Of a stretch of 60,877 bases of DNA, positions 51,478-60,798 are shown in pieces. Made by a program: the position numbers and the translations under genes. The notes under the pieces were generated by a model, which was given only the letters and a program-made list of their open reading frames with translations, was not told the DNA's origin and did not search any database. This stretch comes from Alphaproteobacteria bacterium (GTDB taxonomy: Bacteria; Pseudomonadota; Alphaproteobacteria; CAAGCB01; CAG-977): positions 1 to 60,877 of the forward strand of contig JAKSVT010000010.1 of the NCBI GenBank assembly GCA_024407875.1. Reading direction: 5' to 3'. Numbering within the stretch: position 1 is the stretch's first letter; every line of letters begins with the position of its first letter.

Positions 51478-52689
51478 ATGGCTTATTTTTCAAATAAAGA
51501 AATCAACTTATTAAATATTCATTATGGCTTAAAAGAAATGGGTTGGCAGATGTGCTCAGCTTTTACCTTGGCTTATTTATATAAACAAGGATTAAGCCTT
51601 TCAAATGTTTTCTTTATTTATGCTATTACCTTGTTTACAAGGACGCTAACAAGACCAATTTCTTTATATTTTTGTACCAATAAAGGCGTTCATTGGACTT
51701 TAATTCTTGGATCTTTTATGTTTTCTTTAAGATATCCAGCAATGCTTTTAGTTGATGGTGTTGGTTTAAAATTAATTCCTTTTATTTTAATTTCAGGATT
51801 AGCAGATGTTTTATATTGGGTTCCATATCATAACTATTTTGCTCAAGTAGGTACATCAAATGATAGAGGGAAGTCAGTTGGAACGCGTGAAGCAATTTCA
51901 ACAATTGTATCTGTTTTAGGTCCTTTGTTAGGAGGAATCTTCTTAGCAGTTAATAAATATGTAGCTTTTACTATTCCTTTTGCTTTAGCGATTATAGGCA
52001 TTATTCCTTTATTAAAAACTCACGAAATTTCATTACCAAATATTCCAACAAAGGAAGAAAGAAAGCAAATTGATTCTTTTGGCTTTAAGGTTTTTATTGG
52101 GGATGGATTCTTCTATCAGGCTGGATCAATTTGGTCTTTAATAGTATTTATGCTTTTAAATGATAGTTATAATAATTTTGGCTATATAATGGCTCTTGCT
52201 GCTGTATTCAGAGCAGTCGGGTCAATATTGTTTGGTGGTTTGATAGATAAGGGAAATGGTAAACTTATTTGTATAATAGGCTATGGAATTCAAATAGTCA
52301 TAATAGGAATAAGAGGATTTTTTGCTTATAGTATTCCTGTTGTTGTTGCATGTGATTTCTTTTATTCAATTGCTTTTTGTTTTTCTATGACAGGTTTAAT
52401 GACAGCTGTTTATAATGCAACAAAAGGGGCATCTTACCCAATATATTTTACATATTATACAGAATTAGGTTGGGATGTTGGTGCTGTTTTATCAATGGTG
52501 TTTATTGGTATAATGACATACTTTGGTATTAATGTACGTTTTGGATTAATATGGTCTGTTGTTGGGGCAATAATTTCTGTAGTTTGCTTATGCAAATACT
52601 ATGACAGAAAATCAGATAAAGACAAGCATCATAGTGAGTTAAAACATTTGCCACAAAGAAATATGACACAAGAATTTAAAGCGTCATAA
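51478..52689 (+). CDS. MFS transporter
   Basis: A 403-residue protein with 11-12 membrane helices and the major-facilitator layout: a central cytoplasmic loop at about residues 180-200 (KTHEISLPNIPTKEERKQ) and pseudo-repeat motifs NDRGKSVGTREAIS and GGLIDKGNGKL. No specificity is evident; the substrate is unknown. Its last codons overlap the convergent HAD-amidase gene by 6 bases. No ribosome site is strong at the ATG. Confidence 0.8.
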   Translation: MAYFSNKEINLLNIHYGLKEMGWQMCSAFTLAYLYKQGLSLSNVFFIYAITLFTRTLTRPISLYFCTNKGVHWTLILGSFMFSLRYPAMLLVDGVGLKLIPFILISGLADVLYWVPYHNYFAQVGTSNDRGKSVGTREAISTIVSVLGPLLGGIFLAVNKYVAFTIPFALAIIGIIPLLKTHEISLPNIPTKEERKQIDSFGFKVFIGDGFFYQAGSIWSLIVFMLLNDSYNNFGYIMALAAVFRAVGSILFGGLIDKGNGKLICIIGYGIQIVIIGIRGFFAYSIPVVVACDFFYSIAFCFSMTGLMTAVYNATKGASYPIYFTYYTELGWDVGAVLSMVFIGIMTYFGINVRFGLIWSVVGAIISVVCLCKYYDRKSDKDKHHSELKHLPQRNMTQEFKAS

Positions 52690-53997
52690 TAAGTTAGATA
52701 TAGCTTTTATTCTCATATAGGTTTTATCTAAATTGTTTTCGTTTAATCCTTCTTTGTAGAAGTGCCTTTGAAATGCTATTAAGGTTTCATTGATATTCGT
52801 TATATCATAGCCTATTTTTGATAAGTTTTCTTTAAAGTTGTCTCCATTTCCTGTTGGATCAAATTCATTAGTAAAAATGCCAATTCCATTTTTGTTTAAT
52901 TCATTCCAAGGAAAGAGTTCTCCAGGGTCTTGTTTCCTCGTTGGAGCAACATCGCTATGAGCTAATACGTATTTTATATTATGGCGTTTCATTATGTCTT
53001 TACATAAAGAAATAACACTTAAAATTTGTTGGCTAGTAAATGGAATATATCCAAATTCATGACCTGGATTTACGATTTCGATTCCTATTGATGCACTATT
53101 AATGTCTGTAGTGCCTTTCCAAAACGAAACCCCAGCATGATATGCACGTTTTTCTTCATCAACCAATTGAGTTATAATACCATTTGTATTAATGACATAA
53201 TGAGAGCTTACACAAGCATTTTCATCACATAAGCGTTCAATAGCTTCTTTGGCGGTTTTCATACCAGTATAATGTAAAATTATATGAGTAATTGGAAGCT
53301 TACGATCATTAAAATTTGGAGAGTGTAAATGTTTAATATCACATACATCTATTAAATCAGAAAAGTCATCTAATAAATAATCAGGATTAATTTCTTCAAA
53401 AGGTATTTTTGCATATCCAAAAGAAAATAATACTACAGGAATGTTTGCATTTTTTGCGGCTAAAGCATCAGTTTCACTATCGCCAATCATAATAGCTTCT
53501 TCTAAGGAGCCGTTCATCTTTTTAATCGCAAAAAGTAAAGGCTCAGGATTAGGCTTTCTTTCAGGTAAACTATCGGCATCAACAATAACGTCAAAATATT
53601 TAGCTAATTCCAATTTTTCTAATATAACTTTTGTAGGACCTTTAGGTTTATTTGTAACAACAGCTAATTTATGCCCGGTTGCTTTTAATTTAGATAAAGT
53701 TTCAATGCAATTTGGCCATGGTTTTGTTAAATACATATCTGCATTTTCGTAATGAACGAGCCATTTTTTTAATAAATTTTCATATTCTTCATCATTTAAT
53801 TTTATGTTTGCAAAATTAAGAGATCTTTGGAGCATGATTCTCGCTCCATCACCGATACATTTTATGACTTGTTTTTCATCTAGTGACTTAGCATTTTGAA
53901 AGTTCTTTGATAGGAATAAGTTAATTTCTCTACAAATATCAGGTACAGAACTAATCAAAGTGCCATCTAAATCAAATAAAATGTATTTTTTTTGCAT
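52684..53997 (-). CDS. Fusion of a Gph/MupP-like HAD phosphatase with an AmpD-type N-acetylmuramoyl-L-alanine amidase
   Basis: A 437-residue two-domain protein. Residues 1-215 are a HAD hydrolase of the phosphoglycolate phosphatase type: nucleophile LFDLDGTLIS, VVTNKPKGP, and MIGDSETDALAAKNA. Residues 225-400 are an Amidase_2 domain with zinc ligands in IILHYTGMKTA and AHSDVAPTRKQDPGELFPW and the SIGIEIVNPG block. AmpD enzymes trim muropeptides during wall recycling; in Pseudomonas a Gph-like phosphatase, MupP, removes phosphate from MurNAc-6-P in the same route, so one fused recycling enzyme is plausible. ATG 53,997 is preferred to an upstream TTG. Divergent from glmU-glmS. Confidence 0.88.
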   Translation of the reverse strand: MQKKYILFDLDGTLISSVPDICREINLFLSKNFQNAKSLDEKQVIKCIGDGARIMLQRSLNFANIKLNDEEYENLLKKWLVHYENADMYLTKPWPNCIETLSKLKATGHKLAVVTNKPKGPTKVILEKLELAKYFDVIVDADSLPERKPNPEPLLFAIKKMNGSLEEAIMIGDSETDALAAKNANIPVVLFSFGYAKIPFEEINPDYLLDDFSDLIDVCDIKHLHSPNFNDRKLPITHIILHYTGMKTAKEAIERLCDENACVSSHYVINTNGIITQLVDEEKRAYHAGVSFWKGTTDINSASIGIEIVNPGHEFGYIPFTSQQILSVISLCKDIMKRHNIKYVLAHSDVAPTRKQDPGELFPWNELNKNGIGIFTNEFDPTGNGDNFKENLSKIGYDITNINETLIAFQRHFYKEGLNENNLDKTYMRIKAISNLL

Positions 53998-54103
53998 TTT
54001 TTTTATACCTAAACTAATAATCAACTTTAATTTAACAATGTTTTACTTTAATATGTGTTAAATTTATAAAAAATTCATTTAAAAAGTGCAAAGAGGATAA
54101 ATA

Positions 54104-55438
54104 ATGAATAATTACGCAATCATATTAGCAGCAGGTCAGGGTACTAGAATGAAATCTTCATTGCCAAAGGTTATGCATAAAATTGCAGGTCAACCTATGG
54201 TATGCCATTTGTTGTCAACTATTTCAAAACTAAATGATGTAAAAGAATCTGTAGTTGTTGTTGGACCAAATATGGACATCGTTGCTAAAGCCGTTGCTCC
54301 TAACAAAGTTGCACTTCAAGTAAAACAGCAAGGAACAGGTGATGCTGTTAAAGCAGCTAAGGATCTTTTAAATGGGGTTAAAGGCAATATTTTGATACTT
54401 TATGGGGATACTCCATTAATCAAATTGGAGACTCTTGAAAAAATGATAGCTCGTAGAGAAAGTGGCTATGATGTTGTTGTTTTAGGCTTTACTCCTGCAG
54501 ATGCTGGTCGATATGGACGCTTAGTTGTAAAAAATGAAAAATTAGAAAAAATTGTTGAATTTAAAGATGCTTCAGATGAGGAGAAAGCTATTCGTTTGTG
54601 CAATTCAGGTGTTATGTGTGTTAATGCAGAAAAGTTGTTTAAATGGTTGGATAATTTAAATAATAACAATGCTGCAAAAGAATACTACTTAACTGATATT
54701 GTTGAAATGGCAAATAAAGAAGGAGCAAAGTGTTCTGTTGTTGAAGGTAGTGAAGAAGAATTATCTGGAGCAAATTCTAGAGCAGATTTGGCAATGATTG
54801 AAAAAATTGCTCAAAAAGAATTAAGAAATAAATTCTTAAACCAAGGTATTACAATGGTTGATCCTGAAACAGTATATTTTTCATATGATACTGTAATGGG
54901 AAAAGATATTACAATTGAGCCAAATGTAATATTTGAAACAGGATGTGTTGTTGATGACGAAGTTGAAATTAAAGGCTTTTGTCATTTTGAAGGAGCTCAT
55001 ATTAGAAAGGGTGCTAAAGTTGGTCCTTTTGCTAGATTGCGCCCAGAAGCTGATATTGGTGAAAATTGTCATATTGGCGATTTCGTTGAAGTTAAAAAAT
55101 CTGTAATTGATGCCGGAGCAAAAGTTAACCACTTGTCATATATTGGTGATGCTCATATTGGTTCAAAAACTAATATTGGGGCTGGTACAATTACATGTAA
55201 TTATGATGGATATTTTAAATCAAAAACAGATATTGGTGCTGATGTGTTTATTGGTTCTGATACAGTTATAGTAGCTCCTTGTAAGATTGAAGATGGAGCT
55301 ATGACAGCTGCAGGATCTGTTATTACAAAAGATGTTCATGCTGATGCTATGGCTGTTGCTAGAGGAAGACAGCAAGAATATCCTGAATGGTCAAAGAACT
55401 TCCGTGAACAAAAGAGAAAATTAAAAGAAGGAAAATAA
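54104..55438 (+). CDS. glmU: Bifunctional UDP-N-acetylglucosamine pyrophosphorylase/GlcN-1-P acetyltransferase
   Basis: A 444-residue enzyme making UDP-GlcNAc. The uridyltransferase domain starts AIILAAGQGTRMKSSLPKVMHKIAG and contains QQGTGDAVKAA; the C-terminal half is a left-handed beta-helix (hexapeptide repeats from residue 250) with the acetyltransferase motif HLSYIGDAHIGSKTNIGAGTITCNYDG. It is followed 4 bases later by glmS, giving both steps of amino-sugar supply. Confidence 0.97.
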   Translation: MNNYAIILAAGQGTRMKSSLPKVMHKIAGQPMVCHLLSTISKLNDVKESVVVVGPNMDIVAKAVAPNKVALQVKQQGTGDAVKAAKDLLNGVKGNILILYGDTPLIKLETLEKMIARRESGYDVVVLGFTPADAGRYGRLVVKNEKLEKIVEFKDASDEEKAIRLCNSGVMCVNAEKLFKWLDNLNNNNAAKEYYLTDIVEMANKEGAKCSVVEGSEEELSGANSRADLAMIEKIAQKELRNKFLNQGITMVDPETVYFSYDTVMGKDITIEPNVIFETGCVVDDEVEIKGFCHFEGAHIRKGAKVGPFARLRPEADIGENCHIGDFVEVKKSVIDAGAKVNHLSYIGDAHIGSKTNIGAGTITCNYDGYFKSKTDIGADVFIGSDTVIVAPCKIEDGAMTAAGSVITKDVHADAMAVARGRQQEYPEWSKNFREQKRKLKEGK

Positions 55439-55442
55439 GACG

Positions 55443-57269
55443 ATGTGTGGAATAGTTGGAATTATATCAAAAAGACCTGTAGTTGATTTATTGATTGATG
55501 GTTTAAAGCGCCTTGAATATCGTGGATACGATTCTGCTGGTGTTGCAACATTAGTTGACGGTCAAATTCAACGTCGTCGTGCAAAAGGTAAAATTATTAA
55601 TTTGGAAAATAAAATTAAAGAAGAACCTTTAGCAGGAACAATTGGTATTGCTCATACTCGCTGGGCTACACATGGCGTTCCAAATGAAGCTAATGCTCAT
55701 CCTCACGCAACAAAACACGTTGCTGTTGTTCATAATGGTATTATTGAAAATTATCGTGATTTAAGAGCTGAATTATTAAGAAAAGGTCACAAGTTTGAAT
55801 CCGAAACAGATACAGAAGTTGTAGTACATTTAATTTCTGAAGAAATCGAAAACGGAAAATCTGCAGAAGAAGCTGTAAAAGCTTCATTAAAAAGATTAAA
55901 AGGTGCCTTTGCTTTATCTATTATTTTCTCAGGAAGAAATGATATTATTATCGGTGCAAGAAAAGGTTCTCCTTTAGCTGTTGGTTTTGGTGAAGGTGAA
56001 ATGTTCTTAGGATCAGATGCTTTAGCATTAGCTCCTTTAACACATAAAATTATGTACTTGGAAGAAGGCGATTGGGCTGTATTAACTCATGATTCTGTAA
56101 AAGTATTTGATGAAAACGATAAAGAAGTTGTTCGTAAAGTTGTTCAATCTGCTGCATCTGGAGCTATGATTGGTAAGGGTGAATACAGACACTTTATGTT
56201 AAAAGAAATCTACGAACAGCCACAAGTAATTGGTGATACATTGAATACAATGATTAACCAAGATCGTAGCACAATCACATTACCATCAATTCCATTTGAT
56301 TTAAAAGAGGTCTCAAGATTAACAATTGTTGCTTGTGGAACTTCTTTCTATGCGGGTTTGGTCGGTAAATATTGGATTGAAAAAGTTGCTAAAGTTCCTG
56401 TTGATATCGATGTAGCTTCTGAATTTAGATATCGTAAACCAATTATGCAAGACAAAGGTGTGTCTTTGTTTATTTCACAATCAGGTGAAACAGCTGATAC
56501 ATTAGCCGCTTTGCGTTATTGTAAAGCTCAAGGCCAAAAGATTGTATCTATTGTTAACGTTGAAACAAGTACAATGGCTAGAGAAGCTGATTGTGTTTTA
56601 AAAACATTAGCTGGTCCAGAAATCGGTGTTGCTTCAACAAAAGCATTTACTACACAATTAACATTACTAGCATGTTTTGCAATTGCTTTAGGCCGTGCAA
56701 AAGGAACATTAGAACGTGAAGAAGAAATTAAACTTTCACGTGCATTAGTTGAAGTTCCTTCTCGTGCTGCTGATGTTTTAAATAACGACGAAAAAATTGA
56801 AAAAATTGCTCAAGAAATAGTTTCTTCAGCAAGAGATGTTTTGTATTTAGGAAGAGGCAGTAATTATCCTATTGCATTAGAAGGCGCTTTAAAGTTAAAA
56901 GAAATTTCTTATATTCATGCAGAAGGCTATGCTGCTGGTGAAATGAAGCATGGACCAATTGCATTAATTGATGAAGATGTTCCTGTCATTGTTGTAGCAC
57001 CTTCAGATGAATTGTTCGATAAAACATTATCTAATATGCAAGAGGTCTTAGCTAGAGGTGGTAAGGTTATATTCTTTGGGGATGAAGATGGGGTTGCTAG
57101 TGTTAAAGATAAATCAGCAGCTTCAATTACATTACCTAAGGTAAATCCATTTGTAGCACCAATTTTATATTCTATACCTGTTCAATTGTTGGCATATCAT
57201 ACAGCTATTGCTAAAGGAACAGATGTTGATCAACCACGTAATTTGGCAAAATCTGTTACAGTAGAATAA
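55443..57269 (+). CDS. glmS: Glutamine-fructose-6-phosphate aminotransferase (isomerizing)
   Basis: A 608-residue enzyme. Cys2 of MCGIVGI is the glutaminase nucleophile; RRLEYRGYDSAGVA-type block, HTRWATHGVPNEANAHPH and two SIS domains (VACGTSFYAGLVGKYW, SQSGETADTLAAL, LGRGSNYPIALEGALKLKEISYIHAEGYAAGEMKHGP) are intact, ending LAKSVTVE. It commits fructose-6-phosphate to peptidoglycan and LPS precursors. No glmS ribozyme is present upstream. TAA overlaps the next ATG by one base. Confidence 0.98.
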   Translation: MCGIVGIISKRPVVDLLIDGLKRLEYRGYDSAGVATLVDGQIQRRRAKGKIINLENKIKEEPLAGTIGIAHTRWATHGVPNEANAHPHATKHVAVVHNGIIENYRDLRAELLRKGHKFESETDTEVVVHLISEEIENGKSAEEAVKASLKRLKGAFALSIIFSGRNDIIIGARKGSPLAVGFGEGEMFLGSDALALAPLTHKIMYLEEGDWAVLTHDSVKVFDENDKEVVRKVVQSAASGAMIGKGEYRHFMLKEIYEQPQVIGDTLNTMINQDRSTITLPSIPFDLKEVSRLTIVACGTSFYAGLVGKYWIEKVAKVPVDIDVASEFRYRKPIMQDKGVSLFISQSGETADTLAALRYCKAQGQKIVSIVNVETSTMAREADCVLKTLAGPEIGVASTKAFTTQLTLLACFAIALGRAKGTLEREEEIKLSRALVEVPSRAADVLNNDEKIEKIAQEIVSSARDVLYLGRGSNYPIALEGALKLKEISYIHAEGYAAGEMKHGPIALIDEDVPVIVVAPSDELFDKTLSNMQEVLARGGKVIFFGDEDGVASVKDKSAASITLPKVNPFVAPILYSIPVQLLAYHTAIAKGTDVDQPRNLAKSVTVE

Positions 57270-57952
57270 TGAAAATTACATTTGAAAATTTTAAAAGAAC
57301 GCTTAAGCATATAAAGGAAGAAATAAGATTTAATTTAAAAATTTTTATTCCTGCTATTATTGTTTTAATTGTTTTTGGACTATTTTTAGGACTCGCTTTT
57401 AAAGTAAAAGAAGGAAGCTTTTATTATTGTTCAAGGAAACTAGAAAGTTGTTTGTTGAATAATAGTGAAGATGAAAAAATTAGTTTTAGTAATGTTCTTT
57501 TGATGCCAAAGTGCTCTTTTGAAGTTTTGGTTTGTGATTTAAATTTATTATTTGAAGAAAAAACTTATGAAAATTCTGACCAAATTCCTGAAGAATGTTT
57601 GAAAAAAACAAGTGAAGGTGAATTTGAAATAGATAAGGAAAACGCAGCTTGTTCAAAATATGATGAAAATAGTGTTGTACTTACAGAAAAAGAAAAAAAA
57701 GCTTTGGATGATTTAATTAAAATCTTAGAAAAAGATTCTCCTAAAGAGGAAAAAAAAGAAGAAGACTTAAATAAAGTTATGGAACAAGCAAGGGAAGAAA
57801 GAATTAAATTTGAAAAAGAATTTAACTTTAATTTAAATACAAATATTGAAAAAAATAAAATAAGTAGTAAAAAACAAAACTTAGGTAAGAAAAACTCAAA
57901 AAAGAAAATAAAAAAGACAGCGAAAAAAAGAGCAAAAAAAGTAGGTGAATGA
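57269..57952 (+). CDS. Single-pass membrane protein with charged Lys/Glu-rich tail, unknown function
   Basis: A 227-residue protein with one membrane helix at about residues 26-47 (IFIPAIIVLIVFGLFLGLAF), a Cys-containing middle region (YYCSRKLESCLL, MPKCSFEVLVCDL) and a long Glu/Lys-rich region that ends in a nuclear-like basic tail (KKIKKTAKKRAKK). I do not recognise it. It is coupled to glmS by a one-base overlap and overlaps the RBS of the DAHP synthase gene, so it sits mid-operon. Confidence 0.55.
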   Translation: MKITFENFKRTLKHIKEEIRFNLKIFIPAIIVLIVFGLFLGLAFKVKEGSFYYCSRKLESCLLNNSEDEKISFSNVLLMPKCSFEVLVCDLNLLFEEKTYENSDQIPEECLKKTSEGEFEIDKENAACSKYDENSVVLTEKEKKALDDLIKILEKDSPKEEKKEEDLNKVMEQAREERIKFEKEFNFNLNTNIEKNKISSKKQNLGKKNSKKKIKKTAKKRAKKVGE

Positions 57953-57956
57953 TTCT

Positions 57957-59303
57957 ATGTTAGAATGGATGCCAGATAGTTGGAGAAGCAAAAAAGCTGA
58001 ACATATTCCATATTACGATGATCAAGATGATTTACATCGTGTGGAACAAAAGTTGCGTAAATATCCTCCATTAGTGTTTGCTGAAGAAAGTGCTTTATTA
58101 AAAGCAAAATTAGCAGATGTATGTAATGGAAAGGCTTTCTTGCTTCAAGGCGGAGATTGTGCTGAAAGCTTTGATGACTTTAGTGCTAATAACATTAAAG
58201 ATATGTTCCGTATTTTCTTGCAAATGGCTGTTGTATTAATGTATGGAAGTGGATTACCTGTTATTAAAGTTGGAAGATTAGCAGGTCAGTTTGCAAAGCC
58301 AAGGTCTAAAGAAACAGAAACTATTAATGGCGTAACATTACCTTCCTATAAAGGAGATAATATTAATGGTTATGAGTTTACTCCTGAAGCAAGAAAGCCT
58401 CAACCTCAAAGAATGATTAGAGCATATCATCATGCTTCAGCAACTTTGAATTTAATTAGAGCTTTTTCTCAAGGAGGTCTTGCTGACTTAAATAAAGTTC
58501 AAGAATGGAATCTTGGTTTCGTTAAGGATTCATTACAAGGAGAACTCTATAAAAAATTTGCTCAAAGTATTAGTGAGACTTTGGCATTTATGTCAGCATG
58601 TGGAATATCAGCTGGTAATGTTCCTTTAGTTCGTCAAACGAATTTTTATACATCTCATGAAGCTTTATTGCTTCCTTTTGAAGAGGCTATGACCAGAGTT
58701 GATTTGTCAACAGGTGATTGGTATGATTGTTCAGCCCATTTCTTATGGATTGGTGAAAGAACGCGTGATCCAGAATGTGCACATGTAGAGTTCGCAAGAG
58801 GAATTTGTAATCCTATTGGTGTTAAGATTGGTCCAAATGCACAGATAGATGATGTTCTTAGATTGTGTGAAAAATTAAATCCTTTAAATGAAGCAGGAAG
58901 ATTAACATTCATTGTTAGAATGGGAACAAGAAAAGTATATGATGCTTTGCCTTTGTTAATTAGAGCAATTGAAAAAGAAGGCTTAAAAGTTGTTTGGTCT
59001 TGTGACCCAATGCATGCAAATACTTTAACAACAAATGAAGGATATAAAACAAGAGATTTTGAAGCTATACTTTCAGAAGTTCAAGCATTTTTCGATATTC
59101 ATAGGGCTGAAGGAACTTTTCCTGGCGGTTTACATTTTGAAATGACTGGTAAAAATGTAACAGAATGTGTTGGTGGAATTCAAGCTATTACACCAGAAAA
59201 TTTGGCTAAAAACTATGATACATTGTGTGATCCTAGATTGAATGCTTGTCAATCCCTTGAATTAGCTTTTTTAGTTGCTGAAATTTTAAAATCTAAAAAA
59301 TAA
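57957..59303 (+). CDS. Class II 3-deoxy-7-phosphoheptulonate (DAHP) synthase
   Basis: A 448-residue plant-type (class II) DAHP synthase, first enzyme of the shikimate pathway. PPLVFAEESALLKAKL, FLLQGGDCAESFDDF, VIKVGRLAGQFAKPRS, GICNPIGVKIGPNA, WSCDPMHANT and GGLHFEMTGKNVTECVGG carry the metal and substrate residues. ATG 57,957 is preferred: the GTG at 57,945 lies within the AGGTGA ribosome site. Ends 18 bases inside the convergent hypothetical gene. Confidence 0.95.
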   Translation: MLEWMPDSWRSKKAEHIPYYDDQDDLHRVEQKLRKYPPLVFAEESALLKAKLADVCNGKAFLLQGGDCAESFDDFSANNIKDMFRIFLQMAVVLMYGSGLPVIKVGRLAGQFAKPRSKETETINGVTLPSYKGDNINGYEFTPEARKPQPQRMIRAYHHASATLNLIRAFSQGGLADLNKVQEWNLGFVKDSLQGELYKKFAQSISETLAFMSACGISAGNVPLVRQTNFYTSHEALLLPFEEAMTRVDLSTGDWYDCSAHFLWIGERTRDPECAHVEFARGICNPIGVKIGPNAQIDDVLRLCEKLNPLNEAGRLTFIVRMGTRKVYDALPLLIRAIEKEGLKVVWSCDPMHANTLTTNEGYKTRDFEAILSEVQAFFDIHRAEGTFPGGLHFEMTGKNVTECVGGIQAITPENLAKNYDTLCDPRLNACQSLELAFLVAEILKSKK

Positions 59304-60230
59304 TTTCTTCTTCTTTTTCGAAGGATTCGTGTTTTTGCTTATGAAGTCAAATAATTCATCATTAGAAAAATAGTCCGTGCTAGAACATCTTTCTAAAGTT
59401 TTAAATATAAAATCAGAATATTTTAATTGTTTGTTTTTAGGTAGTGCGTCTTCGAAAAGAAAAATATAATTAATAATCTTATAAATATATTTTTCAGCGT
59501 TATCATTAAATGTTAAGGTTTTAACAAAATGGTCACATTCATATTGCAATTTTTTATCTTCTTTTTTGTTTAATCTTTTATAGAGAAATTCATATTCTAA
59601 AGCATCATTAAACCCTTCAATAGAACTTTTTGTTGCAATATATTTTAATACATTATATTCATCTAAATCCTTTTTTGGATTTTTTATTGTTTTAAAATAA
59701 TCACCATTTATTTTAACATAATCATTTACAGTTGTTTCATTAGCTTTAAACAAAGAAAAACGGTTTTTCTCTATTTCGTTAATATCTAATTTAGAATTAA
59801 GAGATTTTTCCAATAGTTCTTTGTTTTTTAAACAATCTTTATATTTGTTAAAAAGTAAATCGCTATAAATAATATAGTTTCCTTTAATATCTTTAATTTC
59901 TTTATCTTTATATTCATCATAAATTTGATCTTGAAATATTAAAGGATGCATATTAAAACATGCTTCGTTTTCTGGCGTCTTTAGTTTCTTATTTAATTCG
60001 TTGAATAAATATTTTATGCCATCATTATAACCTTCTTGATATGATATTTTATATAATTTATTTTCTAAATGAACTTCTTTATCTGAAGAAATTTCTTCTT
60101 TATTGATTTGTTCCATATAATGATTAAATTCAAATAAAGATAGAGCTCCCATTTGGCCAGCCTTAACTTTTAATGGATTTAATAATAAAATTGTCAAAAA
60201 AATTATAAAGAATGTTTTATGTATTCTCAT
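59286..60230 (-). CDS. Secreted hypothetical protein, 314 residues
   Basis: A lysine-rich, mostly helical protein with an N-terminal signal peptide (FFIIFLTILLLNPLKVKAG, cleavage near residue 25). Two similar segments, SYQEGYNDGIKYLFNELN and STKSSIEGFNDALEYEFLY-like, suggest an internal duplication of a helical unit, and single cysteines occur in each (ACFNMHP, QYECDHF, LERCSS). No family recognised. Probably periplasmic. Confidence 0.6.
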   Translation of the reverse strand: MRIHKTFFIIFLTILLLNPLKVKAGQMGALSLFEFNHYMEQINKEEISSDKEVHLENKLYKISYQEGYNDGIKYLFNELNKKLKTPENEACFNMHPLIFQDQIYDEYKDKEIKDIKGNYIIYSDLLFNKYKDCLKNKELLEKSLNSKLDINEIEKNRFSLFKANETTVNDYVKINGDYFKTIKNPKKDLDEYNVLKYIATKSSIEGFNDALEYEFLYKRLNKKEDKKLQYECDHFVKTLTFNDNAEKYIYKIINYIFLFEDALPKNKQLKYSDFIFKTLERCSSTDYFSNDELFDFISKNTNPSKKKKKLFFRF

Positions 60231-60246
60231 ATTATTTTTCTCATTT

Positions 60247-60798
60247 CTAAAAAATTTTTTCTTCTACAATTTTCCATTGGCCAGGTAACAAATTTTCAAG
60301 TTTTATATTTCCTATTTTTGTTCTTATTAAACGTAAAGTAGGAAAACCAACTGCTGCTGTCATATGTCGTACTTGCCTATTTTTACCTTCTGTTAATGTT
60401 AATTCAATCCAAGATGTTGGAATGTTAGCTCTATACCTAATAGGAGGATTTCTATCCCATAAATTTTCAGGTTCAGATACAATTTTAGCTTTGCATTTTT
60501 TTGTATGATACCCTTTTATTATGACGCCATTTTCTAATTGTTGTATAGCTTCTTGTGTGATTTGTCCTTCTACTTGAGCTAAATAAGTTCTAGGATGATT
60601 TAAATCAGGATCTAATAATTTTTTTATTAGTTTTCCATTATCAGTTAATAATAGAGCTCCTTCACTATCATAATCTAATCTTCCTGCGGCATATACTTTA
60701 GGAGGTAAATTAAATTCATTTAAAGCCTTATGTCCACCTTCAGGTGTAAATTGGCTTAAAGTATTAAAAGGTTTGTTAAATAGAATTACAGTAGACAT
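60247..60798 (-). CDS. rluE: Ribosomal large subunit pseudouridine synthase, RluE type
   Basis: A 183-residue RsuA-family synthase without the N-terminal S4 domain, matching RluE. The catalytic Asp is in YAAGRLDYDSEGALLLTDNG, and TWIELTLTEGKNRQVRHMTAAVGFPTLRLIRTKIG is the C-terminal signature. It modifies U2457 of 23S rRNA in E. coli. It is 16 bases upstream of the secreted hypothetical gene on the same strand. The final 79 bases of the window hold no gene. Confidence 0.9.
   Translation of the reverse strand: MSTVILFNKPFNTLSQFTPEGGHKALNEFNLPPKVYAAGRLDYDSEGALLLTDNGKLIKKLLDPDLNHPRTYLAQVEGQITQEAIQQLENGVIIKGYHTKKCKAKIVSEPENLWDRNPPIRYRANIPTSWIELTLTEGKNRQVRHMTAAVGFPTLRLIRTKIGNIKLENLLPGQWKIVEEKIF

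Noticed and set aside
55300-55442. glmS ribozyme upstream of glmS
   Set aside because: glmS begins 4 bases after glmU; there is no room for the ribozyme and no conserved core is visible.
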